Source: Plasmodiophora brassicae (Eukaryota; Endomyxa; Phytomyxea; Plasmodiophorida; Plasmodiophoridae). Taken from it: a DNA stretch of 64,000 bases. Below are positions 43,770 through 54,737 of this stretch, one piece after another. The stretch lies in contig JASFAU010000003.1 in assembly GCA_039704465.1 (NCBI GenBank), positions 434,001-498,000 of the forward strand, in the 5' to 3' direction. Position 1 is the first letter of the stretch. Every line of letters starts with the position of its first letter. The translations under genes and the position numbers were made by a program. Below the pieces are notes generated by a model. It ran no database searches and was not told the DNA's origin. It worked only from the letters and a program-made list of their open reading frames with translations.

Positions 43770-46700
43770 ATGGCCTCGGAGGTAACAGCGCCCCCGCGTG
43801 CACCGTCAGGCAACGGGGCGACACAGCAACGGTTCCCGGATGGGTACTTGCTCAATGGGGTGTGGGTCTTGAAACGTAGAGTGGGCCAGGGTCGATACAG
43901 TACGTGGCGATAACCGCGTCCCGCACTGTCGAGTAACTCAAACCCGTTGCAGGTGATGTATATATCGCAATGCGAAAGGACGTTATCGAAGGATCCACAG
44001 AATTTGTGGCTCTTAAAGTTGATAAGGCGGATATCCCAGAGGAAGGCCGTTTGCTGGAGTGGGAAGCCTCCGTTCTCGAGGATATCCAAGGTGAGTACGC
44101 GGTTCGCTGTTAACATGGCGAAGCGTTAACAGTCATGTTCGTCAGGGTGTCCCGGTGTATGCCCTATGGTAGAGCAGGGTACCTTGGAATCTGGCGGGAC
44201 ATATATTGCAATGCAGTTATGCCAGGAAACGATATCGGAATATAGAAAGCGTCAGCCTGGAGGTCAGTTTCGACCTGGTAAGGCTGCGGCTATCGTACTT
44301 TCTATGCTGGACAGCTTGGAAGCTCTGCATAAGTGCGGCTACGTTCACCGTGATGTCAAACCGGTACGAACAGTACCGCTTCCTCAAATGTCGCTACTGA
44401 ATCAGCCTATTGTCAGTCAAACTTTGTCAGGCCCGTAGGATCCGCCAAGCACGAGTGTCTTTTGATCGATTTCGGCCTAGCTCGTCGCCATTCTAACGGA
44501 TCACAAATACTAGCGCCTAGGTAAGAGTTTCCCGATCTCAAACTGGTTACAGTGTTCACTGTGTAAACTGGCGCTGTTAGAATGTCGGCTGATTTCAAAG
44601 GAACTAGCAAATACGCGTCTCTGAACTCTCACAGTTTTAAGGTTACCGCATTCGAATCATGGCAGGTGCTGGTCTCATTATGTTCTACATAGGAGCTTGC
44701 CCCTCGCGACGACATATTCTCTTTACTATACGTTCTTGTTGATTTCCTTCTTGGTCGTGTTCCTTGGGCTGATTGTAAATCACGGGTGCGGTTAGTGCCG
44801 ATTACAAATGTAATTGTTCACTCATACTGTCTCTAGCATGAAGTCGCTCTGATGAAACAGAAAATGTTTGGGATCAATCCCGTGCGCTTAGACCGACTTC
44901 CGGATTCCGTGTACGAGATGTTTGCCCATCTGAACGGTCTCCGGTTCGCCGACTACCCCGATTATCCACTGCTTAGGCGACTGATCCACTCCATCTGCTC
45001 TCGTCGACCATCGCTCTCTTCCGATACCCTTGATCCCAGCGCCGCTCGGCGCTTGTCTATCTCGAGCCCAGTTGTTCACGAATCTAAGCCTTTACCTATT
45101 TGCCCGACACTCGTTTCCCAGCTTGGCTGTTTGGACCTCTCATGTCCCATGCTTCATCCTCCAAACCGAATTGCCTTCTATCCGCCCAACGGTATTCGTC
45201 GGGTGCTCTGTGTGCCGTACATCCGAAACCTTTGCAATGATGAGCTTTGCAAATCATATCACTGGACCCCGAAGGACCGGGAGGATTACATCCAGACAGG
45301 TTCATTGCCTGTATTTGTTATTCCATCGTCAGTCTTGGCCATACTGTCACCGGACGTTGCTCGGTTATCGCCGCCCCCAAATCCGTCCGTCGCCATCGAC
45401 GCCTTACTGAAAGTTGCTTCTGGATGCAATCAGCAGTTCGATTCGCGTCGCATTTGCTCGGCATTTCAGCAAGTTCCGGCGGATCACGTGCGAACCGTTT
45501 GCTGGGATATGCTTGAGTACATGCGCATTAATGCTGTCCCTGACTTCAGCGTGTTTGTTGAGGTGACGTGCGCTCAAGCACGCTCATTATTTTCTTCGAA
45601 AGGCAGTGTTCAACGTCCTGCACATGGAGGTTCGTACATTCGGGCATCGGTTCCCTGATATGTTATCTGATTTTTGTCCAATAGGTGATCAAGTTCGCCG
45701 TTTCATTCCACCGCCTCCTCCACCGCCACCCCCACCAAGTTGTCCTCCATCTCAGCTGTCGCCGGTCCAACCATTTTCTCGAGACAGCCGTTCTGAGAAA
45801 CAGCGATTCGATCCAGTTCATCTACCGAAGTATGCAGGGTCAGGGACGCCTAGTTTGCCGATATCTGTCGAGTCTTCTGGCCATCACCTTGACAAAGGCA
45901 TCTCGGGCCCTGAAAAGGTGGACGTATGTCCCGCATCCCCGGATGCATCTCAAATTGTTCGTAAGCGTGACGAATCTGAAACGTATTTTCGACCGTCTCC
46001 TCTCGAGACAACTGTTTCGGATCACCTGAGTCTCCGGATGTCTCCGTCCAATCTTGCACGTTCGCCGTCCCCAGGCACTGAGTCTGGCCTGAAGAGCCAT
46101 CACATGTCTCCCACTCGTTTGTCTCCCCCCTCTGTGGAATATCCGAAATTTCCCTTGAATGGTGTTGGCATCCAGCATTTATCACCGCCGCCGGTTCTAC
46201 CTGAAGTCCCAGTTTTTAACATCGCCTCTGCTGACGAAGGGCTTATGCTAACAACGGCTGAAAATTCTGTTAACGATGCTGCGCAACCGCCCCATACGTC
46301 TTTCGTGTCGGCGGTACCGATTGCCGACGTTTCTACTCCACCGGATGCTGTTTCCGAACGTGTTGAACCCGATGCTCCCTTCGATGATGCAGCGCATCGC
46401 GATCTGGCTATTACCGACTCCGCACAAACAAGCATCGATACTTCTGCATTGGGTGTTGTCGCTACTTCTGAACGTGACAATGTGGTTCCTGTTGCTATGG
46501 GGGATGCGGTTATTCCAGAATGCGACAAATCTGCGGATGAACCGATCTCAAGCTCGCACGAGCCTGTTTCCGACAATGTTGATGTACCTCGAATGGAAAC
46601 CGCGCCACTTCGTCCCAAGGGTCCATCGAAGAAGAGCCTTGCTAATGGGGAGACAGCAGCGCCTGAGGTTGCACCGATTGCCGTGGTCGAGGACTCATCG

Positions 46701-48445
46701 TTAGCACTACCCCCTCCAGAGGTAGTCATTACGTGCAGACGAGGCCAATTGAAAAACGGCGACGGGACCGGCAAGTCGGCAAATACTGATGGCGCTCGTG
46801 ACAATCTCCAACACCCTGCGAATGAGACTGTTGAAGGTGGTGTCGACCATTCTGTTCATTCAGGACACGTACGCTTTCCCGCGAACGCTTGCTGCGGTCG
46901 TGGAAGGCGATCGTCTCGGACGCTCTCGATTGATCGGGCGTCAGATTGCAAGGACGGCAGGTCGAGAGGCGAGCGTGCAGGTCCATCCAGCGTCGGTCTC
47001 CAGACACGGAGGCGATCGAGGAAATTGTCGCAAGAGCCAAATACCATCATCGACGAACCGAGCTGTACGCTGCTGTGTCTGCTTGATTGGGACGCCGATG
47101 TCCCCGGTGTCGAGCACGCTGTTGCAGTGCTGGCTGAAACGCCTCGAACGATCGAACGCCCAAAGAATACGATTTCTGAGCAAGGACCACATGCTCTAGC
47201 GAAACCGTCTAAGGAAGCCGGTCCTTCACCTACTGCTCGCAAACGGGGCCGCCCGAAGAAGCATGCGTCGACGGCAGGGTCCATGGATGGTCAAGGCAAT
47301 GCCCAAGTCGACGCACACTCGTCTTCTGAAGACGACGATCTCGCCGGTACTCGCAGTCGAGGTCATTCGACCCGGTTGTCGGGCGCTGGTGTTCAAGACG
47401 ATGGGACGGCTGTTGCTTTGCCGACGGCCGCTGCCAATAATGTTGCTCAATCCGCGTCCGGCGATAGCCCCGTTTCTGTACGTCGTGGTCGAGCGAGGGG
47501 ACGGAACGGCACACCATCACCTGCCGGTACAACTGCATTGCCGACCGAATCGACCCCTGCCCCACGTGCTGCTGCTGAGGTCACGCCAGTTCGCAGACGT
47601 GGACGCCCGAAGAAGAATGCTTCCGACGACGTCCCGGCTGTATCTTCTGGGTCACCCGGTTCTGAGCGAGGGACAAGAGGGACTCTTGTTCGGAAGCGAG
47701 GGCGACCGAAAGTGATCGTTGACGGGAATGATGATGACGAGGCTGTTAACGGGCTCCCATTGTCTTCGAATGAGCCTGGCGACAGTGACCACCAGCTTAA
47801 CGAAGGACGTTCTAGCCGGCGGGTCAGTCGTCGAATTGTTTCGCAACTACCCTCCGCCACCCATCCAACTGATGCGATTGTGGAGCCCGCCCATGTCGTC
47901 GTTGCTCGTAAGCGCGGACGGCCAGCGAAATCAGATACCGCAAACGCCGACAAAGCAGCTGCTGCCGCTCCATCGTCTTCGCCGACGTCGAGCGCTCAGG
48001 CGACCCGTCGACGGGGACGTCCAGCAAGAACAAGTTCTGAACCGGTGTTCGATGTGCCTGCTGACCAACAATCACCCGACCCAGTGATACGCAAGCGAGG
48101 CCGCAAGAGGAAGCTTGTCGACGATTCGGTTCTGAATCCCAGCCCCGAACTGTCAACGGTGAACAGTGAACATCCTGCAAAGAAAGCCGCCAAGGGTACG
48201 GCCGCCTTATCGTTCCACTTGGACGCTCTGTTTGTTCTGACGGTTGTCATGTATCTACAGATGCTGGTGGCAGACGGCGTTCTGACAGGGTCGCTATGCA
48301 TTCCGCAATCGTCACGTCTCTGATCGCGATCGTCGACGCCGCTGACGCCGAGCAGGGACAGCGACCTACCAACGTCGGGCGCAGACGTGCGTCGTCGCCT
48401 CCTGGTCGAGCCGACCTTCGCCGCCCATCGTCCAAGAAGGAATAA
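43770..48445 (+). CDS. CK1-family kinase fused to CCCH fingers and AT hooks
   Basis: A giant nuclear-type protein of about 1,400 residues assembled from about eight exons. The N-terminal kinase shows GVWVLKRRVGQGRYS, FVALKVDKA (Lys), YVHRDVKP, LLIDFGLARRH, FKGTSKYASLNSH and RDDIFSLLYVLVDFLLG. All follow the CK1/VRK pattern. Next are two CCCH units: CPTLVSQLGCLDLSCPMLH (about 45100) and CVPYIRNLCNDELCKSYH (about 45210). A 56-nt intron (45631-45686 or near) joins AHGG to DQVRRFIPPPPPPPP. Then comes a long Ser/Pro/Asp-rich region. Six AT-hook motifs (KRGRPKK, RRGRPKK, RKRGRPK, RKRGRPAK, RRGRPAR, RKRGRKRK) lie at about 47240-48110. The last intron (about 48195-48258) leads to DAGGRRRSDRV and end SSKKE at 48445. 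Catalytic residues look intact. Confidence 0.75.
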
Positions 48446-49374
48446 ATTGGGCAGCAGTGCCTGACAGGAAGTAAACAATCACAACGGCCAGGGCATGATG
48501 CGTCCATTTGGCTCGCTCGGGGCCTCTCGTCTGTCGCCGTTTGCGACATTGCAAAGGTTGCACCGCCCTTCGCCCCACCACATTCATGTTTGGATTTCAC
48601 GTTGTACGTCGCGTTACATGTTTGCCTGTCAAATTCGCGAATCCCACTGTTGTTCTCAGGAGGTGCAATGCCACTGGGCGTCTCGCTGGCGGCGGCCCAC
48701 GCCGGTCGCGTTTGGCACAAGGCCGTGATCTGACTGAACCTGAGAGCGCCCTGGCTCTGCACACGTGACCTGCCGCGATATTATCCCCGGGAGAACGCCT
48801 TCCTGGGGCACCAGGCGGCTGTCTCGACGGATCGCACGTGTGCGACGAGGCTGTTCCTGGCGAACACGCATCTGGGCCATGAATGAGGTCGCGCGCGACC
48901 ACCAAGGCACGCAACTCATCCTGACGCGACCCGAGGAGTTCCGCGAAGAGAACCGGAGCGTTCCCGTCATCGTGACCGGGGATTGCATTTCCGATCCAGA
49001 GGCACGCCTGCCTGCACACACTGGCGTGTGCGCGGCTCTGCACCCAGACGACGACTCGACGACCAACGATTTGGACCCTGATACACTCCATGGCCGTCGC
49101 GGATCGATTAGATACATCATCGTGCGTTGTCATGCCCCATTGATCTCTGCGGCAGACATTCCCCACAACGCCAGACGGCGCCCGCCCTCGGACCACTGGC
49201 CGTCGTCGTCGTCGAACACCACTGATACTGAACCACAACGGCAACTGTGTTAGTGCTGATCTGAGCGGCGCAAACGGGGGCCTGTGCCTGGCGGCGAATG
49301 GTCGAAGTCCGCGTACAGCGTGGCGGAGTCCGTGAATGCCACCAGGCACAGGCGATGAAGTATAGGACGTAGTC
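48446..49374. other. Region with nuclease remnant, no intact gene
   Basis: About 930 bp between the CK1 fusion gene and POP5. The only protein-like signal is the EEP remnant at about 48770-49100. The 292-codon frame on the minus strand is an antisense shadow rich in Arg/Pro. The rest shows nothing recognisable. Confidence 0.5.
48770..49100 (+). pseudogene. Possible EEP (CCR4/nocturnin-like) nuclease remnant
   Basis: In one frame CATRLFLANTHLGHE matches the EEP motif (V/L)ANTHL. In the next frame EVARDHQGTQLIL and SVPVIVTGDCISDPEARL resemble the following Q-x-x-LL and VIxTGDFNSxP motifs. The two are shifted by one base with no splice sites between them, and the catalytic Asn of GDFN is Ile here. 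The upstream half of the domain and the final SDH motif are not seen. A decayed copy is the simplest reading; an assembly error is possible. Confidence 0.35.
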
Positions 49375-49864
49375 ATGGTGCGGTTCAAGAACCGGTACCT
49401 GCTGGTCGAACTGATCTGGGCGGATGGCAGAACGGACCGTTCCCTGTCGGCAACGATGCTGCAGCGGACCGTCAAGAAGGTGATCGCGGATGGGTTCGGT
49501 GAGTTCGGCCTGGCTGCCTGTCAGCATGCGACGCAGGGTCGGTGCGCGCATCGCGCGTCAGACGCTGCGGATCGCTGACGACGTGTGTGTGCGCGCCGCA
49601 GTGAAATACTTCAACAACGCTACGAACGTTGCGATTATCCGCTGTCCACGTTCACACCATCGGATGGTCTGGGTGGCGCTGACGCTCCTGACGCTGTACG
49701 AACAGCGCCAGGTGATCGTTCGGGTCATCCACAACGGCGGCACCATCCGATCCTGCCAGAAGCGGGCGATCGCCCGCAACCTCGAGCTGCTCCATCAAAT
49801 CAGCGCGCCGCAGGACCTCATCGATCAGACCGCCAGGGACATCATGTCGATCGATGCCACCTAA
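49375..49864 (+). CDS. POP5: RNase P/MRP protein subunit POP5
   Basis: Protein of the nuclear RNase P and MRP complexes, which mature tRNA and rRNA. Starts MVRFKNRYLLVEL, the hallmark N-terminus. It continues VIADGFGEFGLAACQHATQG. A 64-nt intron (about 49538-49601) then joins to VKYFNNATNVAIIRCPRSH, RMVWVALTLLTLYEQ and VHNGGTIRSCQ-like VIHNGGTIRSCQKRAIARN. The motifs line up with human POP5 (VKYFN, IIRxxRxHYRMVWAALT, GGTIRxCQK). Two exons, about 140 residues. Convergent with the GTPase gene, 70 bp apart. Confidence 0.9.
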
Positions 49865-49934
49865 CACTAGCACGTCGTGTATTGTCTGGCGATACCGGCA
49901 ACCACAACCAATGGATAAATAGCGTTGTCGCTCA

Positions 49935-51136
49935 TCAGGGATAGATATCGTTCGGGACGGCGACGTAATGGTCAAAGTCGTCCGGGATCACGTGCCGGAG
50001 ATCCCGTTGCAACTGCCAGGCGATCAGGGCGCCCGAGAACTGAACCACGCTGGCAACGACAGCCGGGACTGAAAACAGCAACGAGACGGCACGGCGCCCA
50101 ATGCCGCCGCACACGAACACGATTGCGACAACGGCCTCAGTGAGCAGCAGCGCCCATGTGAACAGCGCGTAGCCCCGAATGTACTCGTGGCGCATGTTCC
50201 GGATGCCAATCAGGCCCATGACGGACGCGAACATCGTCAGCAGGCCGAACCCGAACAGAAGGTACGCCTCGACGTCGTTGACGTCGCTGCTCTTCGGTCG
50301 GACGGCTTCCCAGACGCCGATCCCGACAAGGCCACAGGCCCAGGCGATGCACGTGATCGCGATCACGGTCATGGTCAGCTCTGGGGACGGTGGCGAGAAC
50401 TTTGGGATGCGCGGGCAGGCCCACCAGGGCGCCGCTCCCACGATGTCGTCGTCACTGAACCGGTCGATCTCCTGCAGCGTTAGGCGGAACACCTCGTCGA
50501 CGTTCAGGTTCTGCTTCGCTGAGCATTCCACGTACGGGACGCCCCATTCCCGGGACAGGTCCAGGCATTCCTGGATCGGGATGCGCCGATCCGTGTCCAG
50601 GTCCTGCTTGCTGCCCACGAGCACACGCGGGATCTTCGTGTGCCCGATCAGGTTGATCAGCTTGTCATTAATGACCTTGACCTGGCGGACCGTCTCAGAT
50701 TACGGGAGACGGACGCGTTCCATAACAACGAGCGTTACGTTCTGCAGTGACCTCGGAGACGTCAGGCTGAACACGAGAACGTAGGCGTGTGCGCCCAGGC
50801 AGTACTCGTTCCGGAACAGTTCCTGCTCATCCTGGCGCGGGGTCAGCGAACGTCCCGTCTGACGCAGGCGCATCTGGCGGTCCGATACCTGTCCTTGGGT
50901 GTCGGTGATGACGACATCGATATCCTGCCCGCGATGCCGAATCACGCGTCGGAACGAGTTCTCGTACGTGGGCTCGTACCGCTCATTGAACCGGTCGGCG
51001 CAGAACCGGACCGAGATCGCCGTCTGCGCACGATCAGCGGCGTACTCCATTGCGCGGTTGGCGCACGCGAACGTACCTTCCCGACGAACGAGAACCCGAG
51101 CACGACCACCTTGCGTTGCTTGCGGGCACCCGACAT
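49935..51136 (-). CDS. Rheb-like small GTPase fused to four membrane spans
   Basis: N-terminal Ras-fold domain: VVVLGFSFVGK joins across an intron (about 51028-51076) to TAISVRFCADRFNERY. The switch I effector YEPTYENSFRR is Rheb-like, where Rheb has YDPTIENTF. Switch II is DTQGQ-DEQELFRNEY after a further intron, with Gln replacing the Ala of DTAGQ. G4 is LVGSKQDLD and G5 is ECSAKQN. The GTPase ends at about residue 180 and the same exon continues. Four hydrophobic spans then follow: MTVIAITCIAWACGLVGIG, YLLFGFGLLTMFASVMGLIG, FTWALLLTEAVVAIVFVCGG and SLLFSVPAVVASVVQFSGAL. The protein ends HYVAVPNDIYP with no CaaX box, so the spans replace lipid anchoring. Start MSGARKQRKVV at 51136. Confidence 0.75.
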
Positions 51137-51359
51137 GACCTTTGCAACGGACAGTGGCGGCTGCGGAGTTCTTCGTGACTGGCGCGCCCGCACCTTCCCC
51201 ATTATGTAACACCTGGCTGCAGTCCGCACCGTGTGCTGCAGGGGGTGCGCGGCTGCGCGCGCCACTGCAGCTCCACGTCGGCAGGCGGGGACGAACCGGA
51301 TAATAAGCACAGTGGCGACGTGTGTATTAGCGTGTGGCGGGATATGAGGGCGGGCCAGG

Positions 51360-53455
51360 TCAGTCCGACTTGATGCTCGCGTAAATGTAGCGCACGAACG
51401 GCAGGGACGACATGAAGCCGATGGTGCCCATGATCAGGGAAAACGCCAGCGACACGATCAGCATATAGCCAAAGAAGAACGAGGCCTGCAGGCCGCCCGA
51501 CATTGACGATCTAAATGCAGCCGTCATCGTCTGCGCGGCAGCGTCGCACGACGTTCCGTGAATAGTCACCTCGAGAAATAGTAGAACACCGAGTAGGCAA
51601 AGACGAAAGCGCCGCTCGCGCCGCCGTTGATAAACGACGACCACCACCACAGGTAGTTCTCATGCGCTAGCTGGAAGTAGGTCAACCTATGGCCAGCGCA
51701 TTCAGAACGACGTCGCTGCTAGAAGGACACTGAATCGGCACGCACGATACTGTGATGAACGACGTCACCAGGACCAGCATGACGAACGCTAGAACGAGCA
51801 TGCCGAATAGTCGGTAGACTTGGTGGCCCCAGACCGCAGCAAAGATGTAATGCATCTCTGCATGGCAAACAGTAAGGTCAGCGTGCTGCCGTTCACCGCA
51901 GCCGTACAGCACGCATACCAATGTAGATGGCCGAGAACGGCAGAAACCCGCCCATGAACCCGGTTGCCAGCTTCGTCTGGTACCAGGGCGAAGGCGGGAT
52001 TTCGCGCTGTACGCGGTTCGTCTTGCACGGGGCGTCGAACGGTTTCGCGAGCGTTCGCCCGCGCATCGCCCCGACGACCGTCAACGGGAAAACGACAAGC
52101 ATCCACAAGAGGATCAGCCCAAAGACGGTGAAGAAGGGCACAGCGACAAGAGACCCGTACGCGGATGCGACCATGTTCAGCGTCAGGAAGACGGCCGCGA
52201 GAGGTGCAAAGAACAGGCCGGCAGTGAGGACGGCATTGGTGGCCCACTTCTGGTCACCGGCGATCTGGGCGTACAGGTAGGCCGAGACGAAGCCAGCGAT
52301 AGGCGCTGTCACAGCAAACGCGAGAATGGCAGTGGAGTAAAACCCGCCGTGGCTGTTGATGGAGAACGCACCAGACAAAGAGGCCAGTAGCAAGATGCAC
52401 AACCAGGCGAACAGGTGTGTGCCGTTGCCGATGAGCGCACTGAACAGCATCGGTCTCGTGGGGAAGCGGAACACGTCGCCGTGGACTTGCTTCCAGCCAG
52501 ACTCGTCGACGGACCCCTCCAGAGGAAGGAGTTCGTCGTCGGCGTCGCTGTACCGCGCAAAGTCGTTCCTGAGGACACGAAGGACAATGATGGCGAGGAA
52601 CACCGTCAGCAGCAGGACCAGGATGAACGAGTTGATGATGGACAGCCAGTGGATATTCATCGACTGGTCGCTCCAGATATGGTTCGAATGCAGCGAGATG
52701 CGATCCGCGAACTTGCCGGACGTCTCCTCCCATTCGGTGCTGTATGTGAGGTCGACCGTCAGCGGCTCGGTCTGCGACTCCTTGAGTTCCACGCGGCCAT
52801 CGACGTCGGCCGTGATCGAAGCCGTGATCACGTTATGCTCGTTGAACTCCATGGTGAACACCATGTGCGAGTACAGGAAGTACCGTGTCACGTTGTGCTG
52901 GTGGTCCCCGAAATCCACCAGGAACGTCTCCTTCTCCCCAAAGAACCCGTAGATGGGCAGATCGTCAACGTAGACCTTGTACGAGTAGTCCTTGTCAATC
53001 GCTGCCATAAACTGCTTGACCTCGCTCGGTTGCAACGTTTTCTTGCATGCACTCTAGCAGACGGAGCGTTAACGCACCGCAAACGACAGCGTACGCTGAC
53101 GTTACAGAAACCTGTCGTTTCGCAGACTGCCCAAACTTGATGTCGTACACGGACGTCTGGCGCCGACTCCCGGACAGGAGGTCGCCCCACGACGGCGATA
53201 TGTCAACCACCTCCGATGGCGCGCATACGGGCAGGCTGTAGTACGGGTACGCCTCCGCCGGATTGTAGAACGACCCGATCGTGTCGACATACACGGGAAC
53301 CTACCCGGCACCCGTCGAATCGGAACCCACGCACGCACCCACTGAACGCGCGCGCCCTAGCGTACCTTATCGCCGACCGCATAGGAATGCTCGCCCTCCG
53401 CCCGCACAGACACGATCAGCGCCGCGACCAGGCCGATCGCGGTCAGTGGCGCCAT
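51360..53455 (-). CDS. TM9SF: TM9SF/nonaspanin endomembrane protein
   Basis: Golgi/endosome nine-span protein (EMP70 family). Start MAPLTAIGLVAALIVSVRAEG is a signal peptide, followed by HSYAVGDKV. Exon 2 has DTIGSFYNPAEAYPYYSLPV, the typical luminal motif (YNPxExYxYYxLPxC). The large exon (53035-51893) has YGFFGEKE and INSFILVLLLTVFLAIIVLR (first span of the bundle). It continues DDELLPLEGSVDESGWKQVHGDVFR, matching the family E-x-GWKxVHGDVFR, and FEYINSHGG-like FSINSHGG. PPSPWYQ and GGFLPFSAIYI follow. The final exons end SLPFVRYIYASIKSD, where the family has a Lys-x-Asp Golgi-retention end (KxD). KSD here agrees. Confidence 0.92.
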
Positions 53456-53802
53456 CGTCGCACGACCCGCCACAAAACGATCTGGGCGGCCGCATTCTTC
53501 GTCAGCCCCGGGTTGCGCCGCCTCCCGTATCGAAAACGGAAACGAAAAAAAACGCTGACGAATGGTTGCTGTTGGAGGGCCCGGGCGGCGCCACCGCGGT
53601 CGGCAAAAAACGCGGGCGCCGGAGAATGGAGATTCCGCCGCGGATTGCACCCGGGGTGTGCTTTTTTTGTGGTGTGATTGCGCGGCGCGGTTTTGCCGGG
53701 CATTCTATTTACTCGACGAGTCGGTCGGGTCGTCTGCCGTGCGCGGGCCGGTTCTCTCTTCCAGACAATGGTAAGGCCGCCCGGGCGCAATGTGGTGCGC
53801 TG
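53456..53802. promoter_or_regulatory. Divergent promoter region of TM9SF and Sec61 beta genes
   Basis: 347 bp between two secretory-pathway genes transcribed away from each other. Contains an A8 run near 53545 and a T7 run near 53662. A shared regulatory region is inferred from arrangement only. Confidence 0.3.
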
Positions 53803-54154
53803 ATGTCTGACGGGGCGTGCTGCCCGTGCAGAGCGGGATTCGCAAGTGAGTCGTCGGCGGGGGGCCGGGGCGCACCCGCGCCGCCATCGGTTGGTTGCTG
53901 ACGTTGGCTGTGTGGTTCCACAGGCGCCGGACCGGAGACAGCGGCAGCCAGGGAGGGCCTGGCATGCTGAAGTTGTACTCGGATCAGACACCGGGGATCA
54001 AGATGTTCGTACTGCGACATCCGTGCGATTATGCCATCGTTATTGACTGCGCGTGCGTTTGCCAAGTGGCCCGACGTCCGTCCTGGTCCTCAGCCTGCTG
54101 TTCATCGGCCTCGTCGTGGCGCTGCACATCTGGGGCAAGTTCCGCCGGGCATAA
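53803..54154 (+). CDS. SEC61B: Sec61 beta subunit (Sbh1-type)
   Basis: Small tail-anchored subunit of the ER translocon. Three exons. Exon 1 is MSDGACCPCRAGFASE; a phase-2 junction leads to RRTGDSGSQGGPGMLKLY. Exon 2 ends SDQTPGIKI after joining across the intron at about 54003-54069, and exon 3 gives GPTSVLVLSLLFIGLVVALH and IWGKFRRA, stop 54152-54154. The pattern Y-(S/T)-D-x-(S/T)PGIKxGP and the final HIWGK are diagnostic. About 70 residues; the low-complexity N-terminus is shorter than in animals. The exon 1 junction is the least certain part. Confidence 0.82.
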
Positions 54155-54256
54155 GCGTGACGCGTTCCATGCCACCTGTCAAACCCATCCCGCAGTGCCA
54201 CCGCCACTGAATTCTTCCTCGATTAAACAACTTGTGAATCCACCCAGACCCGCCTA

Positions 54257-54690
54257 ATGTCGTCCGCCCTCGTCGTAGCCTTCGTCGTCCCCATCCTGAC
54301 GCGTGCATGCTGCGAGGCAGCCTCACGCTGGCACGGTCTGACGATCATTGCCCTGACGACTGCTGCCAGGCCTGAACGCACCTTGCAGGTGGACTTGATG
54401 ACGATGATGACGTGGCAGGTGGGGTCGGGCCACCAGGCATAGGAACCCACGACCGGTTGTGCGTCTTGTTCATTCGGCTGTAATTGCATGGGACTGATTC
54501 TTTGCTTGCAGCGGCGACCGCGACGGCAGGTGCCTTGGTCTGTTCAAACGAGCGCGCGTACTAGCGGGACCAACTGACTGTCAGTGCAGATATTGTTCCA
54601 GTCGCGGTGGCGCTAGCCGGGCTGGTGCTATCCACAGCGATCCTCATCCATACAAGCTTGCAGGCCAGGCACCGACGTCGTCAGTACTGA
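54257..54690 (+). CDS. Possible small membrane protein
   Basis: Tentative. Exon 1 MSSALVVAFVVPILTRACCE has a hydrophobic start. After a probable intron ending CTTGCAG (about 54511) and another ending GTGCAG (about 54584), the last exon reads IVPVAVALAGLVLSTAILIH then TSLQARHRRRQY with stop 54688-54690. That gives a clear membrane span followed by a basic tail. Splice joins were not fully confirmed and no family is recognised. Confidence 0.3.
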
Positions 54691-54737
54691 ACTCTAGATT
54701 CCAGATATGTTTGTATTTGCGCCACCTGTGATTACCG

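Noticed and set aside
48597..49475. 292-codon minus-strand frame
   Set aside because: Arg/Pro/His-rich with no domain, and it runs across the plus-strand EEP motifs and into the POP5 start.
53281..53901. 206-codon plus-strand frame
   Set aside because: Pro/Arg-rich, antisense to the TM9SF first exon and covering the intergenic promoter; the real plus-strand gene here is Sec61 beta.
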